From Candidatus Atribacter fermentans (GTDB lineage Bacteria; Atribacterota; Atribacteria; Atribacterales; Atribacteraceae): a DNA stretch of 5,191 nt. The notes under the pieces are model-generated. The model saw only the letters and a list, made by a program, of their open reading frames with translations. It did not search any database and had not been told where the DNA came from. The stretch covers positions 1-5,191 of the forward strand of contig JAAYUT010000547.1 in NCBI GenBank assembly GCA_012517485.1, in the 5' to 3' direction. Within the stretch, counting starts at the first letter, position 1. Each line of letters opens with the position of its first letter. Position numbers and translations under genes: made by a program. This document shows, piece after piece, positions 1 to 5,191 of this stretch.

Positions 1-1
1 C

Positions 2-862
2 CATTGGGTGAATATTGCTGCTTCGATGGCAAAAGAATACGGAGTTCCTTTTATGACTCCAGGAGCTACCCATCCTCGTATCCCCGAGCGTTTTGGGGCT
101 TGGCTAGCTTGCTTTGGAGATAATGCTCAAGCATCAGCAATTGCCGAATATGCCGTAAAGGACCTCGGGTTGAAGAGAGGCGTTATTTGGGTCGATACAG
201 CGGTTGATTTTAGTGTTGCTGTATGTGCTTTCTTCGCCGATGCTTTAAAACACTATGGTGGCGAAGTTGTATACGAAGACTACTTTGAAGTTACCTGGAA
301 AGATTTCTCCGCCATGGCAGCTCGTTTAAAAGAATATCAAGATAGAGGCGAAGTTGATTTTGTCTACGTCGGTGCTATTCCTGATAACTGTGGTTTAATT
401 GCCAAGCAATTACGAGATAATGGGGTTACTATTCCTATGTATGGTGAAGACGGTTTTGACACACCGCTTTTAGTTGAAACCGGTGGTGCAGCAGCTGAAG
501 GTGTTATTTTTGCTACTCATGTCTCATTGGAAGATCCCAGCCCAATTATTCAACAATTTAAAGCTGATTATCAAGCCATGTTCGGGAATCCACCCGAGAA
601 TGCTTTTGCGGCATTGGGATATGATGCAGTGAAATTAGTGGCAAAAGCAATTGAATTAGTTGGAAGTGATGCCCCGGAAAAGATTCCCGAGGGTTTAGCC
701 CAGATAAAAGATTTTCAGGGAGTGTCCGGAACCATTAGTTACGAAGGCGGTAGTAAACTTCCGAATAAATCAGTTTCAGTCATTGAAGTGAAAGACGGAA
801 AGTTTGTTACAGTAAAACAGATTGCCCCAGAGTATTTATCCGATCCAACAATTGCCAAATGA
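2..862 (+). CDS. Liv-type ABC transporter substrate-binding protein, 5'-truncated
   Basis: This is the C-terminal 286 residues of a periplasmic-binding-protein type I receptor of the LivJ/LivK (HAAT) family, which captures an extracellular solute and delivers it to the LivHM permease. The reading frame is open from base 2 (reading His-Trp-Val-Asn), so the GTG at 8 is not the start. The true start and the signal peptide lie upstream, and roughly 100 or more residues are missing compared with typical 370-420 residue members. Visible family features are the alternating alpha/beta pattern, the strand DFVYVGAI (about residue 119), the helix following it (NCGLIAKQLRDNGV), and the conserved GYDAVKLVAKAIE helix (206-218) near the C-terminus. 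The gene ends in TGA, followed 8 nt later by a strong terminator. The four importer genes downstream support the assignment. Ligand specificity cannot be read from this fragment: family members bind branched-chain amino acids, amides, urea or aromatic acids. Confidence 0.93.
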   Translation, partial: HWVNIAASMAKEYGVPFMTPGATHPRIPERFGAWLACFGDNAQASAIAEYAVKDLGLKRGVIWVDTAVDFSVAVCAFFADALKHYGGEVVYEDYFEVTWKDFSAMAARLKEYQDRGEVDFVYVGAIPDNCGLIAKQLRDNGVTIPMYGEDGFDTPLLVETGGAAAEGVIFATHVSLEDPSPIIQQFKADYQAMFGNPPENAFAALGYDAVKLVAKAIELVGSDAPEKIPEGLAQIKDFQGVSGTISYEGGSKLPNKSVSVIEVKDGKFVTVKQIAPEYLSDPTIAK

Positions 863-870
863 TTTTTTTC

Positions 871-909
871 AAAAGCGGACTCAATTATTTGAGTCCGCTT
901 TTTGTTTTA
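871..909 (+). terminator. Rho-independent terminator after the binding-protein gene
   Basis: A perfect 14-bp inverted repeat (871-884 pairs with 889-902) encloses a 4-base TTAT loop. Its core is GCGGACTC/GAGTCCGC, and a T-rich tail runs to about 909. It begins 8 nt after the TGA of the binding-protein gene. It should end most binding-protein transcripts before livG. The arm facing upstream is A-rich, so weak activity in the other direction is possible, but no minus-strand gene is seen here. Confidence 0.93.
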
Positions 910-955
910 TTCTATCCGGTAAATACAATACGAACTCAAAAAACCATACTTTTTT

Positions 956-997
956 GCGTCATTGCGAGACCTCGTTTTTTGAGGTCGTGGCAATCTC
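956..997. repeat. Imperfect palindromic repeat, GTCATTGCGAG...GGCAATCTC type
   Basis: Arms ATTGC (961-965) with GCAAT (990-994) and GACCTC (968-973) with GAGGTC (981-986) form a two-part hairpin with an asymmetric internal loop and a 7-base GTTTTTT terminal loop (974-980). The flanking GCGTC and CTC complete a layout that I recognise as a dispersed extragenic palindrome found in many unrelated bacterial genomes (REP-like). That recognition is from memory; copy number in this genome cannot be judged from one copy. Confidence 0.7.
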
Positions 998-1019
998 ATT
1001 TTTTCAGGTTTTTTATTCT

Positions 1020-1056
1020 TTCTTCTCCCTTTGGATAATGGGAGATGGAGAGGGAT
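1020..1056. repeat. Weak CTCCC/GGGAG palindrome, possible degraded repeat
   Basis: TCTCCC (1024-1029) can pair with GGGAGA (1040-1045) across a 10-base loop, and a second purine-rich GGAGAGGGA follows at 1047-1055, giving an alternative partner for the same arm. It resembles a decayed copy of a C-rich/G-rich extragenic palindrome like the better-preserved one at 1180-1216. The stem is short, so the call is tentative. Confidence 0.35.
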
Positions 1057-1116
1057 TCGATTCTTAAAAGAGCAGCCTACGGCGTACGATGAAAATAGTA
1101 TTTAAACTGACAAGGA

Positions 1117-1178
1117 AAGAATAGACCATGATGATTAAAATTAAAAAAACATATTCTTTTTGATCATGGTCTATTCTT
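1117..1178. repeat. Perfect 16-bp inverted repeat with 30-base AT-rich spacer
   Basis: The arm at 1117-1132 (AAGAATAGACCATGAT) is an exact reverse complement of 1163-1178 (ATCATGGTCTATTCTT). The 30-base spacer between them is A-rich then T-rich, with an internal AAAAA/TTTTT pair that could extend the hairpin. Total length is 62 bp. There is no T-run directly after the second arm, so it is not a normal terminator. It could be a miniature non-coding mobile element, an extragenic palindrome or a long regulatory stem; no clear target-site duplication flanks it. Confidence 0.75.
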
Positions 1179-1179
1179 C

Positions 1180-1216
1180 AAATCCCCCTCACCCCCTTTG
1201 CTAAAGGGGGAAATTG
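1180..1216. repeat. C-run/G-run hairpin repeat
   Basis: CCCCCTTT (1192-1199) pairs perfectly with AAAGGGGG (1203-1210) over a 3-base GCT loop. A second C-run (1184-1188) just upstream can compete for the same G-run, giving two alternative folds. The layout AATCCCCCTC-ACCCCCTTTG-stem-AAATT is one I recognise as a common dispersed intergenic repeat in bacteria, recalled rather than searched. It abuts the preceding inverted repeat with almost no gap. Confidence 0.65.
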
Positions 1217-1271
1217 ATTCCTGAATACGTGTTTTCATTTTCATATGGTGTCGTGAAATTGCATGAGGGTT

Positions 1272-1300
1272 TTATCTTTCCATTTACTTTTTAATATAAT
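1272..1300 (+). promoter_or_regulatory. Possible sigma-70-type promoter for the livGFHM operon
   Basis: A perfect TATAAT (1295-1300) lies 28 nt before the livG start codon in a markedly AT-rich stretch. The best-placed -35 candidate at 17-bp spacing, TTATCT (1272-1277), matches TTGACA at only three positions. A second -10-like TATAGA sits at 1304-1309. In such AT-rich DNA a -10 match alone is weak evidence, but a promoter is expected here because a strong terminator lies upstream. The livG Shine-Dalgarno GGAG (1319-1322) follows. Confidence 0.45.
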
Positions 1301-1328
1301 AATTATAGATCTATGAACGGAGATAGGA

Positions 1329-2108
1329 ATGCCTGAACCAATATTAAAAGTGAACGATTTATGGAAAAATTTTGGGGGTCTTACCGCAGTTAGTGATTAC
1401 TACCTTGAACTTCCCCAAGGAATGATTTATGGACTCATCGGTCCCAATGGTGCTGGGAAAACCACAATTTTTAATCTATTGAGCGGAGTTTTAAAACCCA
1501 ATCGAGGTCGTATTGTTTTTAATCAGATTGATATTACTCATTTTCGCCCCGATCAGATAACCCGCGTTGGTTTAACTCGAACTTTCCAAAATCTCCGTCT
1601 TTTTCCATCACTGAATGTTGAGATGAATTTAAAAATTGCCAGCCACATCCATTTGCATTATTCTTTTATTGCTTCTCTTTCAAGCTCACCAGGTTTTTTT
1701 CGTTCAGAGAGAGAAATGCAAAAGAAAGTTGAAGCCATGTTGGATGTTTTTGGTTTATCTCAATATAGGGGTGAACTGGCAAGCAATTTACCTTATGGAT
1801 TACAAAGAAAATTAGATATTGCTCGAACTTTGATGACCGATCCAAAGGTGGTACTCTTAGACGAACCATCGGCAGGAATGAATACCGTGGAGTCAGAAGA
1901 TTTAGCCAGACTTATTCTCCAAATTAAGGAGAGATTTCAACTCACTCTGGTTATTGTTGAGCATCGAATGCCTTTTGTAATGGGGTTGGCTGATATTATT
2001 CAGGTATTAGATTATGGTTCGGTGATTGCCCAGGGTACTCCTGAAGAAATACAAAATAATCCTCAGGTGATTGAAGCTTATTTAGGGGCGGGTGATACCA
2101 TTGCTTAA
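1329..2108 (+). CDS. livG: Branched-chain amino acid-type ABC transporter ATP-binding protein LivG
   Basis: One of the two cytoplasmic ATPases that power the Liv importer, 259 residues and normal length for LivG. Motifs in order: Walker A GPNGAGKTT (38-46), Q-loop RTFQN with Gln87, the LivG-style signature LPYGLQRKLDIART (154-167) in place of LSGGQ, Walker B VVLLDEP with catalytic Glu179 (174-180), D-loop region SAGMN (181-185), and H-switch EHRM with His212 (211-214). The YG form of the signature and the AGMN D-loop separate LivG from LivF. The longer stretch between the Q-loop and signature (about 102-130) is also usual for LivG. The ATG at 1329 has GGAG six bases upstream and gives the expected N-terminus. 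The 3' end overlaps livF. It is first of the importer operon, after a 466-bp gap. Cargo is unproven: the family also serves urea and amides. Confidence 0.95.
   Translation: MPEPILKVNDLWKNFGGLTAVSDYYLELPQGMIYGLIGPNGAGKTTIFNLLSGVLKPNRGRIVFNQIDITHFRPDQITRVGLTRTFQNLRLFPSLNVEMNLKIASHIHLHYSFIASLSSSPGFFRSEREMQKKVEAMLDVFGLSQYRGELASNLPYGLQRKLDIARTLMTDPKVVLLDEPSAGMNTVESEDLARLILQIKERFQLTLVIVEHRMPFVMGLADIIQVLDYGSVIAQGTPEEIQNNPQVIEAYLGAGDTIA
2088..2096 (+). promoter_or_regulatory. Shine-Dalgarno within livG favouring a TTG start for livF
   Basis: GCGGGTGAT matches the extended anti-Shine-Dalgarno complement GGAGGTGAT at seven of nine positions and sits 8 nt before the TTG at 2101. For the alternative GTG at 2092 the only G-rich sequence (AGGGG, 2084-2088) is just 3 nt away, which is too close. 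Confidence 0.5.
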
Positions 2109-2805
2109 AGTTAAGAATCTGAGTGTGAAATATGGAGTTATACCAGCCCTTCAGGATGTTTCAATAGAGGTGAAAACAGGACAAATAGTTTCTCTCATTG
2201 GGGCTAACGGTGCCGGGAAAACAACTACCTTAAAAACAATTATGGGAATTCTTAAACCAGTGAATGGAAGTATTTTTTATCGTGACGAAGATATTTCCAA
2301 AATGTCGACACCACAACGGGTTCGCAAAGAAATTTGTTTGGTTCCTGAAGGAAGAGGTATTTTTAATCGTTTAACAGTAAGGGAAAACCTTCTTTTAGGA
2401 GCTTACCATCGGAATGATGAACAAGAAATTCAATTGGATTTGGAAAAATCTTATTCCCTATTCCCTCGACTCAAAGAAAGAGAAAACCAAATAGCTGGTA
2501 CTTTGAGCGGGGGAGAACAACAAATGTTAGCTATTGGAAGAGGATTAATGTCGAGACCCAAACTCATGCTTTTAGATGAACCGTCCTTGGGTTTAGCTCC
2601 ATTGGTGGTTCGAGAACTCTATGAATTGATTCAAGAAATTTTAAAACAAGGTGTGACCATTCTCTTAGTCGAGCAGAATGCAACGATGGCGATTCGAGTT
2701 TCCGATTATGTTTACCTATTAGAAACAGGCAATGTCAAATTAGAAGGAATTCCCAAAGAGATAGAATCTCTTGAAGATGTGAGAAAGGTATATCTGGGAG
2801 GCTGA
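2101..2805 (+). CDS. livF: Branched-chain amino acid-type ABC transporter ATP-binding protein LivF
   Basis: The second ATPase of the importer, pairing with LivG under the LivHM channel. Motifs, numbered from the TTG start (234 residues): Walker A GANGAGKTT (34-42), Q-loop position LVPEGRGIF with Glu83 in place of Gln as is typical of LivF, signature LSGGEQQ (135-141), Walker B LMLLDEP with Glu160 (155-161), the LivF hallmark SLGLAP (162-167), and VEQNA (190-194) where Gln replaces the H-switch His, again normal for this family. The start is uncertain. TTG 2101 gives MLKVKNL, the usual LivF N-terminus, with a well-spaced ribosome site. GTG 2092 would add three residues (MIP). Either way it overlaps the livG end (by 8 or 17 nt), suggesting translational coupling. 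It ends 2 nt before livH. Confidence 0.95.
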   Translation: MLKVKNLSVKYGVIPALQDVSIEVKTGQIVSLIGANGAGKTTTLKTIMGILKPVNGSIFYRDEDISKMSTPQRVRKEICLVPEGRGIFNRLTVRENLLLGAYHRNDEQEIQLDLEKSYSLFPRLKERENQIAGTLSGGEQQMLAIGRGLMSRPKLMLLDEPSLGLAPLVVRELYELIQEILKQGVTILLVEQNATMAIRVSDYVYLLETGNVKLEGIPKEIESLEDVRKVYLGG

Positions 2806-2807
2806 TT

Positions 2808-3707
2808 ATGCTTTCACTGGGTTATGTTTTACAACAAACGATGAATGGTGTCATTTTAGGTTGTATCTATTCCTTGTTGGCATTGGGAATGACGGTTGTC
2901 TATGGAATATTACGGCTAATCAACTTTGCTCATGGGGCACTCATTACTTTAGGAGCTTTTTTTGTGTATTTTGTGAGTATTCGATATGGATTATCCTTTA
3001 TTGCGGGCATTTTCTTGGTCATTGGGTTTGGCAGTTTAATGGGCTTAGTTTTAGATATTGTTGCCTATCGAAAGCTACGAGGGGGGCCAGAAGTAGCTTT
3101 ATTAATTACGTCAATTGGTTTTTATACTTTTATTGAGAATTTTTTAAAATTAATAGTTTCCCCTCAGCCCTATGCATTTAAAACCCCAGAATATTTTAAT
3201 ATTCTTTATCGAACTCAATATTTAACCTTTCGATCGATAGATCTCTTCATCATTTTCTCTTCAATTGCAATTATGATTGCCTTTTCGATTTTTATTAAAA
3301 AAAGCAAGATGGGAATTGCGATGAGAGCTACCGCTGAAAATTTAGAAATAGCCAACATAATGGGTATCGAAATTAATAAAGTTATTTCTGTTGCATTTAT
3401 TTTAGGTTCGGCAATTGCTGCCTTTACAGGTTTTTTTTGGGGCGCAAAATATGGACAAATTTCTTATGATATGGGATTTTTAACTGGTGTAAAAGCATTT
3501 GTCGCTGTAGTCGTTGGAGGGGTGGGAAGTATACCTGGAGCTATGTTAGGAGGATTTGTATTAGGTGTGGCCGAGATTCTCTCGGTGGCATTGCTTCCTA
3601 CTCGGTTTGCCGAATATCGAGATGGAATTGTTTTTGCTATCCTTATTTTAGTTTTACTCATCAAGCCTTCAGGGATTATGGGAGTGAAGGAGGAAATTCG
3701 AGTATGA
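2808..3707 (+). CDS. livH: Branched-chain amino acid-type ABC transporter permease LivH
   Basis: An integral membrane permease, one half of the LivHM translocation channel; 299 residues, close to the usual 290-310. It is strongly hydrophobic, with about eight membrane segments. Diagnostic motifs are YGILRLINFAHGAL (32-45) at the first helices, a cytoplasmic ATPase-contact loop of the form RATAENLEIANIMGI in the middle, GGVGSIPGAMLGG (237-249), and the C-terminal KPSGIMG (286-292). The RLINFAHG form identifies LivH rather than LivM. The start ATG has GGGAGG six bases upstream, and the gene begins 2 nt after the livF stop. Its TGA overlaps the livM ATG. Nothing looks truncated or frameshifted. 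Solute specificity cannot be assigned from the permease; urea permease UrtB is a related alternative, but the context favours the general Liv type. Confidence 0.95.
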   Translation: MLSLGYVLQQTMNGVILGCIYSLLALGMTVVYGILRLINFAHGALITLGAFFVYFVSIRYGLSFIAGIFLVIGFGSLMGLVLDIVAYRKLRGGPEVALLITSIGFYTFIENFLKLIVSPQPYAFKTPEYFNILYRTQYLTFRSIDLFIIFSSIAIMIAFSIFIKKSKMGIAMRATAENLEIANIMGIEINKVISVAFILGSAIAAFTGFFWGAKYGQISYDMGFLTGVKAFVAVVVGGVGSIPGAMLGGFVLGVAEILSVALLPTRFAEYRDGIVFAILILVLLIKPSGIMGVKEEIRV

Positions 3708-4690
3708 GCCAGAAAAGAATTATTCCGGAATTTTGGTTCATTATCGGAGGTTGCCTGCTCTTCCTTATCATTTTTATTCTTTCTCAAACTCTCAATCGAT
3801 ATCTGATTCATATTATTGTCCTCATGGGTATTTATTCAATCGCTACAGTGAGTCTTAACTTGACCAATGGCTATACTGGTCTTTTTTCTCTTGGTCATGC
3901 TGCATTTATGGCGATTGGAGCTTATACCTCTACCTTGTTGGCTTTTCCACTTCATCTTAGGGAGTCATACGAGCTTCCTCTTTTACCAACTTTCTTAGCA
4001 GGTGCTGATGGAGCCATGCCTTTTATTGTTGCTTTAATCGCCGGAGGGGTTTTTGCTGCTCTATCAGCAATATTAATTGGAGCTCCAGTTCTTCGATTAA
4101 GAGGGCATTATCTCTCGGTTGCTTCATTGGGTTTTATGGTCATAGTGACTACCTTTGCCAAAACTCTTAAAGGGATTACCCGAGGATCAATGGGAATAAA
4201 TGCCATCCCTTCTTATACCAATATCTATTGGACCTATTTTTGGCTTCTTATCACAATTTATGTGGTTTGGAGGATAGTTCATTCCCGTTTTGGACGTGCC
4301 ATGATGGCAATCCGAGACGATGAAACCGCCGCTCAAGTTCTGGGTATTTTCCCGATGAAATATAAACTAATGTCTTTCGTAGTAGGTGCTTTTTTTGCCG
4401 GAGTGGCTGGTGGTTTATTTGCCCATTTTACCAAAGCGATACGTCCTTTTGAGTTTTCATTTGCTATGACCTTCCAAATAGTGATCATGCTTATTGTGGG
4501 AGGGATGGGTACTATGAGTGGGCCTTTAGTTGGGGCAATCTCTTTAATTGCTTTTCGATATGCGCTTAAACCTGTTGAGGAACATCTGAAGGTCTATGGT
4601 TTTATCGAATTGGTTTATGCTGCTCTCCTCATTATCATTATGCTCTGGAAACCCGAGGGTATTATGGGGAAAAGACAATTGAAAAGATAA
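3704..4690 (+). CDS. livM: Branched-chain amino acid-type ABC transporter permease LivM
   Basis: The partner permease of LivH, forming the other half of the channel; 328 residues, within the family range. Visible motifs are an N-terminal hydrophobic helix (about 10-27), the LivM hallmark NGYTGLFSLGHAAF (55-68), the ATPase-coupling loop AIRDDETAAQVLGI (202-215), GGMGTMSGPLVGA (266-278), and the terminal KPEGIMG (316-322). A more polar stretch at about 80-105 is a predicted external loop, as in many LivM proteins. The ATG overlaps the livH stop in an ATGA arrangement, with AAGGAGG at 3687-3693 ten bases upstream, so coupled translation with livH is likely. It is intact, and the next gene begins 16 nt after its stop. 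The Liv versus other HAAT cargo question applies to the whole set. Confidence 0.95.
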   Translation: MSQKRIIPEFWFIIGGCLLFLIIFILSQTLNRYLIHIIVLMGIYSIATVSLNLTNGYTGLFSLGHAAFMAIGAYTSTLLAFPLHLRESYELPLLPTFLAGADGAMPFIVALIAGGVFAALSAILIGAPVLRLRGHYLSVASLGFMVIVTTFAKTLKGITRGSMGINAIPSYTNIYWTYFWLLITIYVVWRIVHSRFGRAMMAIRDDETAAQVLGIFPMKYKLMSFVVGAFFAGVAGGLFAHFTKAIRPFEFSFAMTFQIVIMLIVGGMGTMSGPLVGAISLIAFRYALKPVEEHLKVYGFIELVYAALLIIIMLWKPEGIMGKRQLKR

Positions 4691-4694
4691 GAAA

Positions 4695-4700
4695 GAAGGG
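4695..4700 (+). promoter_or_regulatory. Ribosome binding site deciding the hydrolase start
   Basis: GAAGGG lies directly against the in-frame ATG at 4701 (no spacer) but six bases before the second in-frame ATG at 4707. The second ATG is therefore the better start, giving MTKKVYHPEM. Confidence 0.6.
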
Positions 4701-4706
4701 ATGGAT

Positions 4707-5191
4707 ATGACAAAAAAAGTATATCATCCAGAAATGACCTATACTCAATTTAAAGAAGGAAAATTTAACAAAGCAATTTTTGGGGTGGGATCGGCAGAAA
4801 ATCACGGATTCCACCTTCCTTTTGGCAATGATACCCTGGTATCCCACGCAATAGCTATGGCAGTTGCACAAAAAGTTGAGGGCATGTTGGTTCTGCCTCC
4901 AGTAAATATAGGGGTCAGCTATCATTATGATGATTTTCCCTTTACTTTGACTCTTAGGCCTGAGGTTATGATTGAAGTTTTGAAAGATTTGCTCAATTCT
5001 ACTATTCGTCAGGGAATTAATCGAATTATTATCATCAATGGCCACGACGGAAATATTGCTCCGATTGAAATTGCTGCTCGATCAGTGAAAGTAGCCAACC
5101 CAGAGGCTTTTATTGCTTCTTTAGATGCCTGGTGGATAAAGGCTGGAGAATTATTACCTCAGGATACTTTTGAGGTTTGGAATGGATTAGG
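4707..5191 (+). CDS. Creatininase-family amidohydrolase, 3'-truncated by the window
   Basis: The first 161 residues of a protein in the creatininase / creatinine amidohydrolase family (metal-dependent hydrolases of amide or cyclic amide bonds, including creatininase, formamide hydrolase ArfB and mycofactocin peptidase MftE). Family members run about 230-260 residues, so roughly a third is missing. The N-terminal metal motif is GSAENHGFHLPFGNDT (28-43), with Glu31, His33 and Asp42 spaced like the Glu34/His36/Asp45 ligands of Pseudomonas creatininase. The second motif is INGHDGN (110-116), with His113 in the position of ligand His120; most members have NGHGGN. The frame is open to the last base. 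It lies 16 nt after livM, so it is probably the last or a later gene of the importer operon and may hydrolyse the imported solute or a product of it. The exact substrate is not known; creatinine itself is only one option. Confidence 0.88.
   Translation, partial: MTKKVYHPEMTYTQFKEGKFNKAIFGVGSAENHGFHLPFGNDTLVSHAIAMAVAQKVEGMLVLPPVNIGVSYHYDDFPFTLTLRPEVMIEVLKDLLNSTIRQGINRIIIINGHDGNIAPIEIAARSVKVANPEAFIASLDAWWIKAGELLPQDTFEVWNGL

Larger units (their letters stand above)
863..1328. other. 466-bp intergenic region with terminator, palindromic repeats and livG promoter
   Basis: I see no credible gene in this stretch. An 81-codon open frame (822-1067) starts inside the binding-protein gene, runs through the terminator and the first repeat, and has no recognisable protein character. 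The region holds, in order, the terminator (871-909), a CATTGCGAG/GGCAATCTC hairpin repeat (956-997), a weak CTCCC/GGGAG palindrome (1020-1056), a long perfect inverted repeat (1117-1178), a C-run/G-run hairpin (1180-1216), and an AT-rich probable promoter region for livG (about 1270-1312). The pieces at 910-955, 1057-1116 and 1217-1270 show nothing I can name. Confidence 0.8.

Noticed and set aside
822..1067. 81-codon + strand open frame
   Set aside because: It starts inside the binding-protein gene in another frame, runs through the terminator hairpin and a palindromic repeat, and its translation is low-complexity Phe/Ser-rich with no domain character.
956..1216. CRISPR array
   Set aside because: The repeats in this stretch are inverted and all different; there is no regularly spaced direct repeat.
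1313..1336. Seven-codon upstream open frame overlapping the livG start
   Set aside because: The ATG at 1313 has no ribosome site in the AT-rich stretch before it, and such short frames occur by chance.
1666..1869. 67-codon minus-strand open frame
   Set aside because: It is antisense to livG with no motif and no plausible ribosome site noted.
2861..3136. 91-codon + strand open frame in livH
   Set aside because: It is an out-of-frame shadow inside livH, rich in Cys, Trp and Phe, without family character.
3464..3811. 115-codon minus-strand open frame across the livH/livM junction
   Set aside because: It is antisense to two well-supported permeases, and its Pro/Thr/Asn-rich composition is what the reverse of hydrophobic codons produces.
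4662..5045. 127-codon minus-strand open frame
   Set aside because: It lies opposite the creatininase-family gene, whose metal-binding motifs are clear in the + frame. The minus translation shows no family features.

Overview
The window is a branched-chain-amino-acid-type (Liv/HAAT family) ABC importer locus with all genes on the + strand, cut at both ends. In order it holds: the C-terminal part of a periplasmic-type substrate-binding protein (2-862, 5' end outside the window); a 466-bp gap with a strong terminator and several palindromic repeats (863-1328); the two ATPases livG (1329-2108) and livF (about 2101-2805); the two permeases livH (2808-3707) and livM (3704-4690); and the first 161 codons of a creatininase-family metal-dependent amidohydrolase (4707 to the window end). 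The hydrolase has no stop codon in the window, so it continues past it.

The four transporter genes and the hydrolase are packed like one operon. LivF overlaps livG, livH starts 2 nt after livF, livM overlaps livH by ATGA, and the hydrolase starts 16 nt after livM. Together with the binding protein this makes a complete high-affinity importer: the binding protein captures the solute, LivH and LivM form the membrane channel, and LivG and LivF hydrolyse ATP. The Liv family carries branched-chain amino acids but also urea, short amides and other amino-acid-like solutes. The hydrolase next door hints that the cargo may be an amide or cyclic amide rather than leucine; this is inference from context.

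The binding-protein gene ends in a perfect 14-bp terminator hairpin, and livG has a TATAAT-like -10 and a clear Shine-Dalgarno. The importer operon is therefore probably transcribed separately from the binding protein. The gap between them looks like a landing zone for small palindromic repeats, including a GTCATTGCGAG...GGCAATCTC element, a 16-bp perfect inverted repeat and a CCCCCTTT/AAAGGGGG hairpin.

The DNA is AT-rich (roughly 40% GC by eye) with bacterial-style signals. There is no rRNA, tRNA or marker gene to place it. Permease and ATPase sequence style and the repeat types would fit an anaerobic environmental bacterium (Atribacterota is one guess, weakly held). I found no CRISPR, phage, transposase or defence gene, and nothing here that amounts to a new molecular system. 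The points most worth following are the hydrolase-transporter pairing and the repeat cluster.
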